Assembly: GCF_003958645.1 (NCBI RefSeq)
Contig: NZ_RXLO01000006.1
Location: forward strand, 332,344 to 396,343
Direction of reading: 5' to 3'
DNA: 64,000 nt
Origin: Chitinophaga rhizosphaerae
GTDB taxonomy: Bacteria > Bacteroidota > Bacteroidia > Chitinophagales > Chitinophagaceae
Position 1 is the first letter of the stretch. Each line of letters begins with the position of its first letter. Of this stretch, positions 17,531 to 25,734 are shown in pieces. The translations under genes and the position numbers were made by a program. The notes below the pieces were generated by a model, which was not told the origin of the DNA, did no database searches, and was given only the letters and a program-made list of their open reading frames with translations.

Positions 17531-18202
17531 TCAGCCACCCGAAACTTGCGGAAATCGCTCCACCGCACCATTATCGCCCATGAGCACCAGCGCGGCCATC
17601 CCCGCGAAAATCCCATGTTCCACCACGCCCGTAACGGATTTCAACCGCGCGCCCAATGCAGCAGGGTCGGCTATCAGACCAAAATCCGCATCTATCACGA
17701 CATTCCCCTCATCCGTCAACACCCCGTGGCGGACGCTGCTGCTGGCGCCCATCGCAGCCAGCCGGTCCTGCACATAGCGCACGGCGAATGGGACCGTTTC
17801 TACCGGCACGCGGAATTTGCCCAGTTGCCCCACCCGTTTCGAAGCATCCGTCATGATCACCAACTGCCGCGACCGCACCGCCACGATTTTCTCGTGCAGC
17901 AACGCCGCACCGCCGCCCTTGATGAGATCGAGGGACGGCGTGAACTCGTCGGCCCCGTCGAGCGTGATATCGATATACGGCACATCATTGATATCCACCA
18001 GCGGAATACCGAGCGACCGCGCCAGTTCGGCGGTTTGCCGGGATGTGGGAACCCCTTTGATGTCCAATCGCTGCTCCGCAATGGCATGCAGGGCATATGC
18101 GGCGGTGGACCCTGTCCCCAAACCGACCGTCATACCGCTTCGGAGCATCGAAACCGCCGTTTCAGCGGCGAGTTTCTTATCGTTATCCTGTTGAGAAGTC
18201 AT
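17531..18202 (-). CDS. rpiA: Ribose-5-phosphate isomerase A
   Basis: A 223-residue enzyme that interconverts ribose-5-phosphate and ribulose-5-phosphate in the pentose phosphate pathway. All RpiA marks are present: GLGTGSTAAYALHAI (phosphate loop), GVPTSRQTAELA, DITLDGADEF with the active-site acids, and LIKGGGAALLHEKIVA with the catalytic Glu and Lys. The length is standard. The start ATG at 18200-18202 is followed by a normal soluble N-terminus. The gene diverges from a secreted NTF2-like protein with 69 bp between them; alkA follows 28 bp after its stop, so read-through into alkA is possible. Confidence 0.97.
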   Translation of the reverse strand: MTSQQDNDKKLAAETAVSMLRSGMTVGLGTGSTAAYALHAIAEQRLDIKGVPTSRQTAELARSLGIPLVDINDVPYIDITLDGADEFTPSLDLIKGGGAALLHEKIVAVRSRQLVIMTDASKRVGQLGKFRVPVETVPFAVRYVQDRLAAMGASSSVRHGVLTDEGNVVIDADFGLIADPAALGARLKSVTGVVEHGIFAGMAALVLMGDNGAVERFPQVSGG

Positions 18203-18271
18203 CCCGGAATTTACGTCATTTCCAGGTATGCGGGATTTCGTAGATTACTGTAATTTGATCAACCACCTTAC

Positions 18272-19078
18272 ATGCAACATTCCTATCTGACTGCTTTTGT
18301 ATTTGCTTTTCTGTCGATAAGAGCCGCTGCGCAGGACGTATCTTCCGTTATCCGGGCAGAACGGAGCTTTGCCGCGCACGCCGTGCAACATGGTGTGCGG
18401 TCGGCCTTCCTGGCGTATACCGACAGTACCGCCGTTGCCATGGACAACGGCCAGTACGAGAACGCCCTGGCGCAATGGCGCCAGCGGCCGGAAAGCGACA
18501 TCCAGCTGATTTGGGGCCCGCAATATGCCGGCGCCTCGGGCGACGGCGCTTCCGGTTTCACGACCGGGCCGTATTACATGAAACACCCCGGGACGGACAC
18601 GCTCCTTCTCGCCGGGCAATACACTACCTTCTGGGTGCGCGGCCTTTCCGGCGACTGGAAATACCTCATCGATTTCGGTATCCGGTTTCCCAAGCGGTTA
18701 TATGCCGATCCGCCCCCCAACCCCATTACCGTTTCCCTCACGCCCGATCCCCAGGCTACGCCAAACAAGGCAGAAGAGACGTTTCTCCAAAATTACCGCA
18801 CGGCAGGCAAGGCAGCCTACGAGGGAGTGCTGGACGAACATTCCTGGTTGAACCTGGAACGCCACGTACCTGTATCAAAAGCGGACAGGTTCCTTGAACT
18901 TATCGGGCGGATGCCGGTAGCCCCCGAGTTCCGTCCTGTGGGATCGTTTCTTTCCGCCGCCAAAGACCTCGCTTATGTCTATGGCGACGTGTTGTACGTG
19001 GGCCGGAAGGCGCATTACCTCCGAATCTGGGGGCATTCGCCGGCGGGATGGAAAGTCCTCGTGCAGGTGATGCATTAA
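18272..19078 (+). CDS. Secreted protein with NTF2/SnoaL-like halves, unknown function
   Basis: A 268-residue protein with a signal peptide (hydrophobic AFVFAFLSIRAAAQ, cleavage near residue 20). The first half contains RSFAAHAVQHGVRSAFLAYTD, RPESDIQLIWGPQYAGASGDGASGFTTGPYY and DWKYLIDFGI, a pattern seen in DUF4440/SnoaL-type cone-shaped folds; the second half (EETFLQNYRTAGKAAYEGVLDEHSWLNLERHVP and AYVYGDVLYVG) looks like a second, weaker copy. No catalytic residues can be assigned. It likely acts in the periplasm. It converges with another SnoaL-like gene 13 bp downstream. Confidence 0.75.
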   Translation: MQHSYLTAFVFAFLSIRAAAQDVSSVIRAERSFAAHAVQHGVRSAFLAYTDSTAVAMDNGQYENALAQWRQRPESDIQLIWGPQYAGASGDGASGFTTGPYYMKHPGTDTLLLAGQYTTFWVRGLSGDWKYLIDFGIRFPKRLYADPPPNPITVSLTPDPQATPNKAEETFLQNYRTAGKAAYEGVLDEHSWLNLERHVPVSKADRFLELIGRMPVAPEFRPVGSFLSAAKDLAYVYGDVLYVGRKAHYLRIWGHSPAGWKVLVQVMH

Positions 19079-19091
19079 AAGCCCGTGCAGG

Positions 19092-19451
19092 CTACATGAA
19101 GAACTGTTCGGAAACGATCTTCCCGTCTTTCACATGGTACACGCACAGCTCTTCGAAATTTGCGCGGGGCCTGCCTTTCATGGTCACGTCCATCCCCATG
19201 ACCATGGCAATAACGTTGCCGGTGGTAACGGTATCGCGGACGGTGAGCGCATGCATGTTGTCTACCATGGATCCGAATTTCTCCCCTTTCCGGAGGATAT
19301 TGGTTTTGCCACGCGTTTCCTTCTGGAAATCAGGCGTTTCGTAGGGCTCGATGCTCACGGCGGCGTCGGCATAAAGTTCGTCCACGGCCGTGTGGAAATC
19401 TCCCGCGCGACAGAGCGTTTCGAGGCGGGAGGCGATTTGGGCGGTAGTCAT
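19092..19451 (-). CDS. SnoaL-like (NTF2 superfamily) protein
   Basis: A 119-residue single-domain protein. FHTAVDELYADAAVSIEPYETP near residue 20, GKTNILRKGEKFGSMVDNMHA in the middle and EELCVYHVKDGKIVSEQFFM at the end are the helix, strand and last-strand pattern of SnoaL-like proteins (the last part, with DGKI and EQF, is very typical). Family members range from cyclases and isomerases to binding proteins, so no reaction is assigned. It has no signal peptide, unlike its convergent neighbour. The 220 bp from 19452 to 19672 hold a poorly supported frame (19465-19650) that I do not annotate. Confidence 0.8.
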   Translation of the reverse strand: MTTAQIASRLETLCRAGDFHTAVDELYADAAVSIEPYETPDFQKETRGKTNILRKGEKFGSMVDNMHALTVRDTVTTGNVIAMVMGMDVTMKGRPRANFEELCVYHVKDGKIVSEQFFM

Positions 19452-19672
19452 ATAGAATAGTTTTATGAAAGATCAACAAACGTTAGGCCGGTTTCGTTTA
19501 AGCCGTTATTTCAGCGGTACGATCCGGCATTTCAGGGAAAAGATGCAACACTTCAACCGGCAAAAATCCGCCAAACGCAATACAGCATTAGGTTTTAACA
19601 ATAAGACCGGATGGTCTCCCGGCCGGGGATCTCTCCTGAAATTGCCGTAACTTCCCGCCAACTTGGACGGTT

Positions 19673-20761
19673 ATGAGCAAGTCATTTATGGGAAAAATAG
19701 CAGCTGCACTGAAAAAGAGCGCATACAGCAATATCACCTGGGGCGAAGTGGCGGGTTATTGCCTGTTGTTCGTGGTGCAGGATTTCGTCCTCTATATTCC
19801 GGAAGTATTGCTGGGCCGGGTAGACGCGGCTTACCTGCGGATGATCTGCTGGGATTCGGTGATCTTGCTGACGGTGAGCGTGCCTTGCTGGTTCCTGGTT
19901 TTCCGGAAGTTCCGCGACCGTCCGCTCCGCTTCCGGTTCCGCCTGCATTTGATGCTCATCCCTCTTTTCTGGGGCGCCTGGCTGGGAGGGACGCAGCTCT
20001 ATAATATTATTGTGGGCCAGCCGACCATGCAGGGGATCAACATCCTGCGGTCGGTTTTCCCCGTAATCGTATATTATCTGCAGTGTTTCAGCCTGCTGCA
20101 TGTATATCATTTTTTCCTGGAGCGGGAAGCGCAGCTGAAAAAGGAAAAGGAATTGGCGGACGCGGCGTTCCGCAGCGAAATCAACGCACTCAAGGCGCAG
20201 ATCCAGCCGCATTTCCTTTTCAACACGCTTAATTCCATCAGCGCCAGCGTGCCCATCGAGCAGGAACCGACCCGCGAACTGATCGCCCGGCTGGCGGATA
20301 CATTCCGCTATTCGCTATATTGTACGGAACATGAATGGGTACCGTTGCAGGAGGAGATCCGCTACATCCGCACCATGCTGGAACTGGAGCACAGCCGTTT
20401 CCGGGAAAGACTGGAATTCAGTATCAGTCCGCTGAACGGCGCCGAAAACATCATGATCCCTTCCATGCTGCTGCAACCGGTCGTGGAAAACGCCATCCGG
20501 CACGGGATCGCGCCGAGCATCCATGGCGGGAAGATCCATATCGACATCGCCCGGGAATCCGACAAATTGCGGATCGAGATCAGCGACACCGGCGTAGGGT
20601 ACAGCGGAGAACTGGCGGAAATCGGGAGAAGCACGGGCGTGGGCCTGCGCAACATCCGGCAAAGACTGGAGCTCCTGTTTTCGGAAAGCCTGCTCATCCA
20701 TCGCAACCAGCCGTCTGGCCTTCGTTTCATATTTTACACACATACCAATCGACCTTCATGA
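19673..20761 (+). CDS. LytS-type sensor histidine kinase (His_kinase family)
   Basis: A 362-residue inner-membrane kinase. About four membrane helices lie between residues 25 and 147, then a short coiled coil (EREAQLKKEKELADAAF) and the His_kinase domain with the phospho-acceptor His180 in QIQPHFLFNTLNSIS. The ATP-binding part has the N-box PVVENAIRHGI and G-boxes DTGVGY and GVGLRNIRQRLELLF. This class typically signals to LytTR regulators, and the partner gene starts in an ATGA overlap at 20758, so the two are translationally coupled. The signal is unknown. Confidence 0.94.
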   Translation: MSKSFMGKIAAALKKSAYSNITWGEVAGYCLLFVVQDFVLYIPEVLLGRVDAAYLRMICWDSVILLTVSVPCWFLVFRKFRDRPLRFRFRLHLMLIPLFWGAWLGGTQLYNIIVGQPTMQGINILRSVFPVIVYYLQCFSLLHVYHFFLEREAQLKKEKELADAAFRSEINALKAQIQPHFLFNTLNSISASVPIEQEPTRELIARLADTFRYSLYCTEHEWVPLQEEIRYIRTMLELEHSRFRERLEFSISPLNGAENIMIPSMLLQPVVENAIRHGIAPSIHGGKIHIDIARESDKLRIEISDTGVGYSGELAEIGRSTGVGLRNIRQRLELLFSESLLIHRNQPSGLRFIFYTHTNRPS

Positions 20762-21483
20762 GCCGAAAAACCGCCCTGATCATAGACGACGAAGAAGCAT
20801 CCCGTTTCCTCATCCGCCAGTACCTCGCGGATTTCCCGGACATCACCGTGGCAGGTGAATGCCGCAATGGGCTGGAGGCCGTGCGCGACATCAACGCCCT
20901 TCAGCCCGACCTCATTTTCCTCGACATCCAGATGCCGGCTATGAACGGCTTCCGGGTGCTGGAAGAAATCACCCATATCCCGCTCATCATTTTCACCACG
21001 GCCTACGACCAGTTCGCGTTGCAGGCCTTCGAGATGAATGCGCTCGACTATCTCCTCAAACCCTACACCCGTGAGCGTTTCAGCAAAGCGATGGAACGCA
21101 TCCACCGGGGCGGTCATGCCCAGAACCTGCACTTCCTCGCAGAAGCGCAAACGGTCAATTTCCCCAGGCGCATCCTCGTCGAAAAAGGCAACCGGCTCAA
21201 AAGCATCGCCGTCGACGAGATCATCTATCTCAAAGCGGAAAAAGACTACACGCAAATCCACACCCACGACCAATCTTACCTCAGTTCACAGGGCATCGGC
21301 ATCATCGAAAAGCGCCTCGATCCCGAAAAGTTCATCCGCATCCACCGCTCCCATATCGTCAACATCCTCCACATCCGCGAAGTGTACCGCGATATCAGCA
21401 AGATGTTCCTCGTCATGGAAAACGGGACGGAGCTTAGCATCGGCCGCAATTACGTGGATAACCTGAAAAAGCTGATTTACTAG
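20758..21483 (+). CDS. LytTR-family response regulator
   Basis: A 241-residue regulator: receiver domain (about 5-120) with the acidic pair Asp10/Asp11, phospho-acceptor Asp56 in FLDIQMP, Thr in IIFTTAYDQFALQAFEMNALDYLLKPY and Lys in the same segment; then a LytTR DNA-binding domain (about 135-241) with IYLKAEKDYTQIHT, IEKRLDPEKFIRIHRSHIVNI and GRNYVDNLKKLI. LytTR domains bind direct repeats spaced about two helical turns. Such repeats lie directly behind this gene (21490-21537). The longer frame from 20335 is ignored because it overlaps the kinase gene in another frame. Confidence 0.95.
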   Translation: MSRKTALIIDDEEASRFLIRQYLADFPDITVAGECRNGLEAVRDINALQPDLIFLDIQMPAMNGFRVLEEITHIPLIIFTTAYDQFALQAFEMNALDYLLKPYTRERFSKAMERIHRGGHAQNLHFLAEAQTVNFPRRILVEKGNRLKSIAVDEIIYLKAEKDYTQIHTHDQSYLSSQGIGIIEKRLDPEKFIRIHRSHIVNILHIREVYRDISKMFLVMENGTELSIGRNYVDNLKKLIY

Positions 21484-21489
21484 GGAAAG

Positions 21490-21576
21490 GTTCGTCGGGA
21501 GATTACGCTGTTCGTCGCCCTGCCGCGCAGTTCGTCGACTTGCGCGGGAAGCTGCGCCGGGCGGTTCTATCTTTCG
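21490..21576 (+). promoter_or_regulatory. Three GTTCGTCG direct repeats and a -7-like element: candidate LytTR site
   Basis: GTTCGTCG occurs at 21490, 21510 and 21530, exactly 20 bp apart (two helical turns). GTTCGT fits the GTTN(A/G)(T/G) core of the LytTR consensus as I remember it. The repeats begin 7 bp after the stop of the LytTR gene and are followed by TATCTTTCG at 21568-21576, one base away from the Bacteroidota -7 element, and then a small ORF at 21591. This layout fits an activator site for a short downstream transcript. Confidence 0.55.
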
Positions 21577-21590
21577 GCAAAATCAATCCC

Positions 21591-21689
21591 ATGCACAGTT
21601 TCAGGTACTGGCTCCGGCAGTTATATGCGTTCCTCGGCAGGGAGCCCCGCAGCAGGGTGCAGCCCTGGCGGAACAGGATCAGGATTTAG
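21591..21689 (+). CDS. Possible small cationic peptide, 32 residues
   Basis: An ATG 15 bp after a -7-like element opens a 32-codon frame. The peptide has an aromatic first half (HSFRYWLRQLYAFLG) and an Arg-rich second half with eight Arg overall and hardly any acid, ending in a TAG five bases before the convergent TPR gene ends. No family is known to me. The support is positional: it follows three LytTR-like repeats. It could equally be the non-coding start of a small RNA. Confidence 0.25.
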   Translation: MHSFRYWLRQLYAFLGREPRSRVQPWRNRIRI

Positions 21690-21694
21690 GAAAC

Positions 21695-22549
21695 TCATTT
21701 TTGCTGGCCGCAATACGCCCGGAGGCTTTCGTCGGCATAATCGCCACCGAGGTCGCGGGCCTTGGTCCAATCGCGGCAGGCGCCGGCCTGGTCGCCCAGG
21801 CGTTGTTTGGTGTTGCCACGGTTGAAGTACACGGCAGGATTGAGGGCATCCAGGAGGATGGCCTGGTCGTAATCCGCCAGCGCGCCGGCATAATCGCCCG
21901 CTTCGTCTTTGTTGACGGCCCGGTTGATCCAGGCTTCCTTGAATCCGGGAGAGAGCCGCAGGGCTTCATCATAATCTTCCCGGGCTTTGGCGTTGAGGAG
22001 CAGTTCGTCTTTGGCGATGGCGCGGGAATACCAGGCGTTGGGGTTTTCCGGGAAGATGCGGATGGCGGAAGTGAACTGGATGGCGCAGTCGCTGAAGTTG
22101 CGGTTGGCGTAGGAAGCCAGCCCCCGGTCGAAGATTTCCGCCAGTTTTTCGGGCGCTTCGTCGGGATATTGCAGCTCCGCGGGCGCGGGGGCCGTGGAGT
22201 AGCCATCCATCCGGCAATCGTGCTCAAACCCCTTGAGGCACATATCCATCACGAAATACAGGAGATTTTCCTCGCTCACGGGGATGGGAACGGTGAGGCA
22301 CCCCATTTCGATGATCCCGCCGCCCGACTGCCGCGTGCCCGCCACTTTCATTTTATAAACGTCTTGCAGGAAATATCCCAGCTTTTCCAGCTTCTGGCGG
22401 TCGTCCGACACGAAATAAATCTCAAATTCCGCCAGGGCAAATTCCTTCCAGCCATTTTCGAGCATACGCCGGTAAACGTCTGCCGCCAGTACGATTTCCT
22501 GGGGCATTCGCTGAAAAAAATGATCGCGGGAATAGAACCTGGCAGCCAT
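21695..22549 (-). CDS. RraB-like domain plus tetratricopeptide-repeat protein
   Basis: A 284-residue cytoplasmic protein. The N-terminal part (about 1-120) with EFEIYFVSDDRQKLEKLGYFLQ, PIPVSEENLLYFVMDMCLKGFEHDC and RMDGYST resembles the RraB (RNase E inhibitor-like) fold. The rest is three to four TPR units: LAEIFDRGLASYANRNFSDC, NPNAWYSRAIAKDELLLNAKAREDYDEALRLSP, EAWINRAVNKDEAGDYAGALADYDQAILLDALNP and AVYFNRGNTKQRLGDQAGACRDW. It probably acts by protein or RNA-enzyme binding. The RraB match is from the look of the sequence only. It converges with the LytTR region and is a single-gene unit. Confidence 0.7.
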   Translation of the reverse strand: MAARFYSRDHFFQRMPQEIVLAADVYRRMLENGWKEFALAEFEIYFVSDDRQKLEKLGYFLQDVYKMKVAGTRQSGGGIIEMGCLTVPIPVSEENLLYFVMDMCLKGFEHDCRMDGYSTAPAPAELQYPDEAPEKLAEIFDRGLASYANRNFSDCAIQFTSAIRIFPENPNAWYSRAIAKDELLLNAKAREDYDEALRLSPGFKEAWINRAVNKDEAGDYAGALADYDQAILLDALNPAVYFNRGNTKQRLGDQAGACRDWTKARDLGGDYADESLRAYCGQQK

Positions 22550-22634
22550 ATATTAGGATTTTGAACGGCAAAAATACGTTTTTCAACCGTAAAGCGATGG
22601 TGTTCAGGGGGCTACCACGATGCCGAAGGTTTTC

Positions 22635-22642
22635 TATCTTTG
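22635..22642 (+). promoter_or_regulatory. -7 promoter element TATCTTTG at a kinase start
   Basis: TATCTTTG matches the Bacteroidota -7 element exactly and ends four bases before ATG 22647. Transcription would then begin at or just beside the start codon, giving a leaderless or nearly leaderless message. This is why 22647 is taken as the start of the kinase rather than 22620, which would lie upstream of the promoter. No good -33 element is seen. Confidence 0.6.
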
Positions 22643-22646
22643 CACC

Positions 22647-23954
22647 ATGCCATTTTCCGAATTATCGGCCAGATCATTCCTATTCCGACTGCTCAACATA
22701 GGCATCACACCGGATATGCCCTTCATTGAGGCCCGCCGCACGCGGCTCCTCAACCTGTTGACCGTACCCTGGATCCCCGGACTGGTATTTTTCGCGATCA
22801 CCAACTGTATCCAGGAGCGGTACCTCCTGTCGTTCTTCAATTGCCTCAACGTGGCATGCAGCGTTGGCACCGTTATCCTCACCTGGAAACAGCGGTACCT
22901 CAGCGCCAGGCTCTTCATCATTATTTCCAGCATCATCATTTACACCGTTACCGCCCTTATCTACCGGAACGGGGTGGAATATTTCCTCCTGAACATTTTG
23001 ATCGTGACCGTACTGGTATACGACAATAAGTGGCTCATCATGTCGCTCTCCTTCGTGATGATCGCCTCCTTTCTCGCGATACGCTTTTCCTGGGTCAACT
23101 TCATCCCCGAAAGGCCCGTCCCGCACGACCGGATCATCTTCAACGTGGCGTGGGGACTATCTTTCATCATCATGGCCCTCTCCTATTTCAAGCGGGTGCA
23201 CGACGATTACGAAGAAGAGAAGGAAGTGCAGCGCCAGGCGCTGGTGGCGCTGAACCGCGACAAGGAAAAACTGTTCAGCATCATCGCGCACGACATCCGC
23301 GGGCCGCTCGCCACGCTGGAAATGTTGCTGGACATGTTCCGCAAGGGCGAATACCCCGAAGAAGACATGAAAGACGCGGCCGACGAACTGTATAAAAAAG
23401 TGAACCGCCTGGCCGGCACGATGGATAATATGCTGCGCTGGAGCATGGGCCAGATGAAAGGCATCCGGGTGAAACCGGTCCACGCGTCCCTGGCCAACCT
23501 CACCGAAGAGATCGTGGCGCTGTTCGAAAACGCCATCCGGGAAAAGGAAATCCATCTCCAGGTGGATGTACCGGCCGATTGCTGGGTGTATGCCGACCGG
23601 GACCAGGTGTCCGTCATCCTCCGCAACCTCATTTCCAATGCCGTGAAATTCAGCTACCCCGGCGGGGAAATCCGCCTATCGGCCATGAATGTCGAAGGCC
23701 AGGTTACTTTTCGCGTGCACGACCAGGGCACCGGCATCGCCTCCGAAAAAATTCCGCAACTCTTCACTTTCAAATCCGCGCCCGGCTACGGCACCAAAGG
23801 CGAACGGGGCAGCGGGCTGGGTTTGCTGCTTTGCCAGGAATTCACCGCCCAGAACAAAGGCCAGCTGAATGTACAGAGCATTCCCGGCCAGGGAACGCAG
23901 TTCTCGCTCGTGCTCCCCGCCGGTAAACCGCAGCCGGTAAAAATTGATTCATAA
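22647..23954 (+). CDS. Membrane sensor histidine kinase (HisKA type)
   Basis: A 435-residue kinase with about six membrane helices (residues 38-180) that form the whole input part, then a short linker and HisKA domain with the phospho-acceptor His215 in SIIAHDIRGPLATLEM, followed by an HATPase domain with N-box LRNLISNAVKFSYPGG and G-boxes HDQGTGI and GSGLGLLLCQEF. The input resembles simple membrane-only sensors that are common in Chitinophagaceae. No response regulator gene is beside it, so it is an orphan kinase in this window; the LytTR and REC proteins nearby belong to other pairs. The AT-rich 60 bp after its stop likely hold the promoter of the next gene. Confidence 0.9.
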   Translation: MPFSELSARSFLFRLLNIGITPDMPFIEARRTRLLNLLTVPWIPGLVFFAITNCIQERYLLSFFNCLNVACSVGTVILTWKQRYLSARLFIIISSIIIYTVTALIYRNGVEYFLLNILIVTVLVYDNKWLIMSLSFVMIASFLAIRFSWVNFIPERPVPHDRIIFNVAWGLSFIIMALSYFKRVHDDYEEEKEVQRQALVALNRDKEKLFSIIAHDIRGPLATLEMLLDMFRKGEYPEEDMKDAADELYKKVNRLAGTMDNMLRWSMGQMKGIRVKPVHASLANLTEEIVALFENAIREKEIHLQVDVPADCWVYADRDQVSVILRNLISNAVKFSYPGGEIRLSAMNVEGQVTFRVHDQGTGIASEKIPQLFTFKSAPGYGTKGERGSGLGLLLCQEFTAQNKGQLNVQSIPGQGTQFSLVLPAGKPQPVKIDS

Positions 23955-24017
23955 TATTTTATTCTAATATTTTATGTAATTTGCCGGGAAGAAAAAACCC
24001 GAGATCGAACCGTACCT

Positions 24018-24452
24018 ATGAAACCACTTGCGATCCTCGTAACAGCGGCCTTGCTGTGCTGCTTGTCAATGCGGGCAAGCGGTCAGGGTGCATTGCGCAC
24101 GCCGGCGTCGGACACAACGAAGTACATGATGAAGCAGGGCTCGTACCTCGGGTTCAGACAGGTGAACCTGAGCATGGGGGAAATCGGGTTCGAAGTGGTG
24201 ATCAGCAGCAACCTGAAAGGGAAATCCGCCCCCAGGCTGGAATTCCGGATAGACAGGCCCAACGGCAAGCGGAGCAAAAAACTCGGTTCCATCCGCATCC
24301 CCGACACGGCGGATACCACTTTCAACGTGAAACTTACCGGCCAGTTACGGCACGCCTTTGGCATCCACGACCTTTTCCTGGTAGCCAAGGGCGCCGGGGA
24401 ATTCGAGATATCGGGGTTCTCCTTTATTCACAATTATTTCGCGGAAAAATGA
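24018..24452 (+). CDS. Small secreted protein, CBM6-like
   Basis: A 144-residue protein with a signal peptide (cleavage near SGQ, residues 21-23). The mature part ends with AFGIHDLFLVAKGAGEFEISGFSF, which fits the last strands of family 6 carbohydrate-binding modules (GxHDLYLVF...); RLEFRIDRPNGKRSKKLGSIRIPD fits the preceding strands. The length is one such module. A GH43 enzyme gene begins 127 bp downstream on the same strand, and GH43-CBM6 is a usual single-chain arrangement, so this may be the separated module. The first part is atypical, so binding is unproven. Confidence 0.6.
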   Translation: MKPLAILVTAALLCCLSMRASGQGALRTPASDTTKYMMKQGSYLGFRQVNLSMGEIGFEVVISSNLKGKSAPRLEFRIDRPNGKRSKKLGSIRIPDTADTTFNVKLTGQLRHAFGIHDLFLVAKGAGEFEISGFSFIHNYFAEK

Positions 24453-24579
24453 TCAGCCCGCCGGCACACCGCACCCTACCGGCAGGATGGTGCCATTGCA
24501 GTACGGCGAATAGTCTGGCGCAATGAATAAGAACGCGCCTGTTGGCGGAAGCCCCGATTGTTTTTTCTATATTTCGGAT

Positions 24580-25581
24580 ATGAAGCGCCTGATCCTCCTC
24601 TGCTGCGCCGCTGCGGCGTTCTTCCCAGCCTCCGCACAGCAAAAGTCCAAACGCAAAATGTCCGGCAACCCCGTTTTCCCGGGCTGGTATGCCGACCCGG
24701 AAGCCATCATCTACGGCCGGAATTACTGGATATTCCCCACTTTCTCCGCCCCGTACGAAAAACAGGTGTTCTTCGATGCCTTTTCCTCGGCCGACCTCGT
24801 GAAATGGAAGAAACACGCCCGAATTCTCGACACGGCGGCCGTCAAATGGGCGAAACGCGCCATGTGGGCGCCTTCCGTCATCCAGCACCATGGAAAATAC
24901 TGGCTGTTTTTCGGGGCCAACGATATTCAGAACGACCAGGAATACGGCGGCATCGGGGTGGCTGTGGCCGATAAGCCGGAAGGCCCCTACCGCGATCATC
25001 TCGGCAAACCGCTCATAGACAAGTTCCACAACGGCGCCCAACCCATCGACCAGTTCGTTTTCCGTGACAAGGACGGGAAGCATTATCTTATTTACGGCGG
25101 CTGGCGCCATTGCAACATCGCGCGGCTGAAAGATGATTTTACGGGATTCGAACCGTTTGAAGACGGGGCGGTTTTCCGCGAGATCACGCCGGAAAAGTAT
25201 GTGGAAGGGCCGTTCATGTTCATCAAAAACGGGAAATATTATTTCATGTGGTCGGAAGGCGGCTGGACGGGCCCCGACTACAGCGTGGCCTATGCCATCG
25301 CCGATTCCCCTGCCGGCCCGTTCCGGCGGATCGGTAAAATCCTGGACCAGGACCCTGCCATCGCTAGCGGCGCGGGTCATCATTCCGTCATTCATATTCC
25401 CGGAACGGAAAAATACTTCATCGTCTATCACCGCCGCCCCATTGGTGAAAAAGACGCCAATTCCCGGGAAACCTGCATCGAAAAACTGGAATTCGACGAA
25501 AACGGCCTTATCAAGCCCGTGATCATCACCCGCGAAGGCGTACCCGCTACGAAATTACCGCCTGTCCACTACGATAAATAA
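24580..25581 (+). CDS. Glycoside hydrolase family 43 enzyme, secreted
   Basis: A 333-residue five-bladed beta-propeller enzyme acting on arabinan- or xylan-type side chains. Signal peptide 1-19 (cleavage at SAQ). Catalytic pattern: general base Asp39 in GWYADPEAII, transition-state Asp in QPIDQFVFRDKDGK, and general acid Glu in YVEGPFMFIKNGKYYFMWSEGGW; MWAPSVIQHHGKYWLFF is also typical. The final domain is short, so it is a catalytic domain alone. The start is ATG 24580 because it gives a clean signal peptide; an upstream ATG at 24523 would add 19 non-conserved residues. Exact specificity (arabinofuranosidase or xylosidase) cannot be told. Confidence 0.9.
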   Translation: MKRLILLCCAAAAFFPASAQQKSKRKMSGNPVFPGWYADPEAIIYGRNYWIFPTFSAPYEKQVFFDAFSSADLVKWKKHARILDTAAVKWAKRAMWAPSVIQHHGKYWLFFGANDIQNDQEYGGIGVAVADKPEGPYRDHLGKPLIDKFHNGAQPIDQFVFRDKDGKHYLIYGGWRHCNIARLKDDFTGFEPFEDGAVFREITPEKYVEGPFMFIKNGKYYFMWSEGGWTGPDYSVAYAIADSPAGPFRRIGKILDQDPAIASGAGHHSVIHIPGTEKYFIVYHRRPIGEKDANSRETCIEKLEFDENGLIKPVIITREGVPATKLPPVHYDK

Positions 25582-25597
25582 AATACCGCACAAGAAC

Positions 25598-25639
25598 CCG
25601 CGCCCCCGCTTTTTGTTGTAAAAAAAGGCGGGGGCGCGG
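25598..25639 (+). terminator. Strong hairpin terminator after the GH43 gene
   Basis: CCGCGCCCCCGC (25598-25609) pairs with GCGGGGGCGCGG (25628-25639); the T run after the left arm and the A run before the right arm extend the stem. The bases after it are CTATTTTA. It could work in both directions. Confidence 0.85.
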
Positions 25640-25734
25640 CTATTTTACGCCCGGCTGATCCGCCCCGACCACGATCAACGGCTCCGTTGACCGATATCAT
25701 TCCTGCTTCACTCATATTAACTGAATTTTATATC

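Noticed and set aside
19465..19650. 61-codon frame between the SnoaL-like and LytS genes
   Set aside because: Basic, without helix or motif pattern, and without a promoter or conserved start; most likely non-coding leader.
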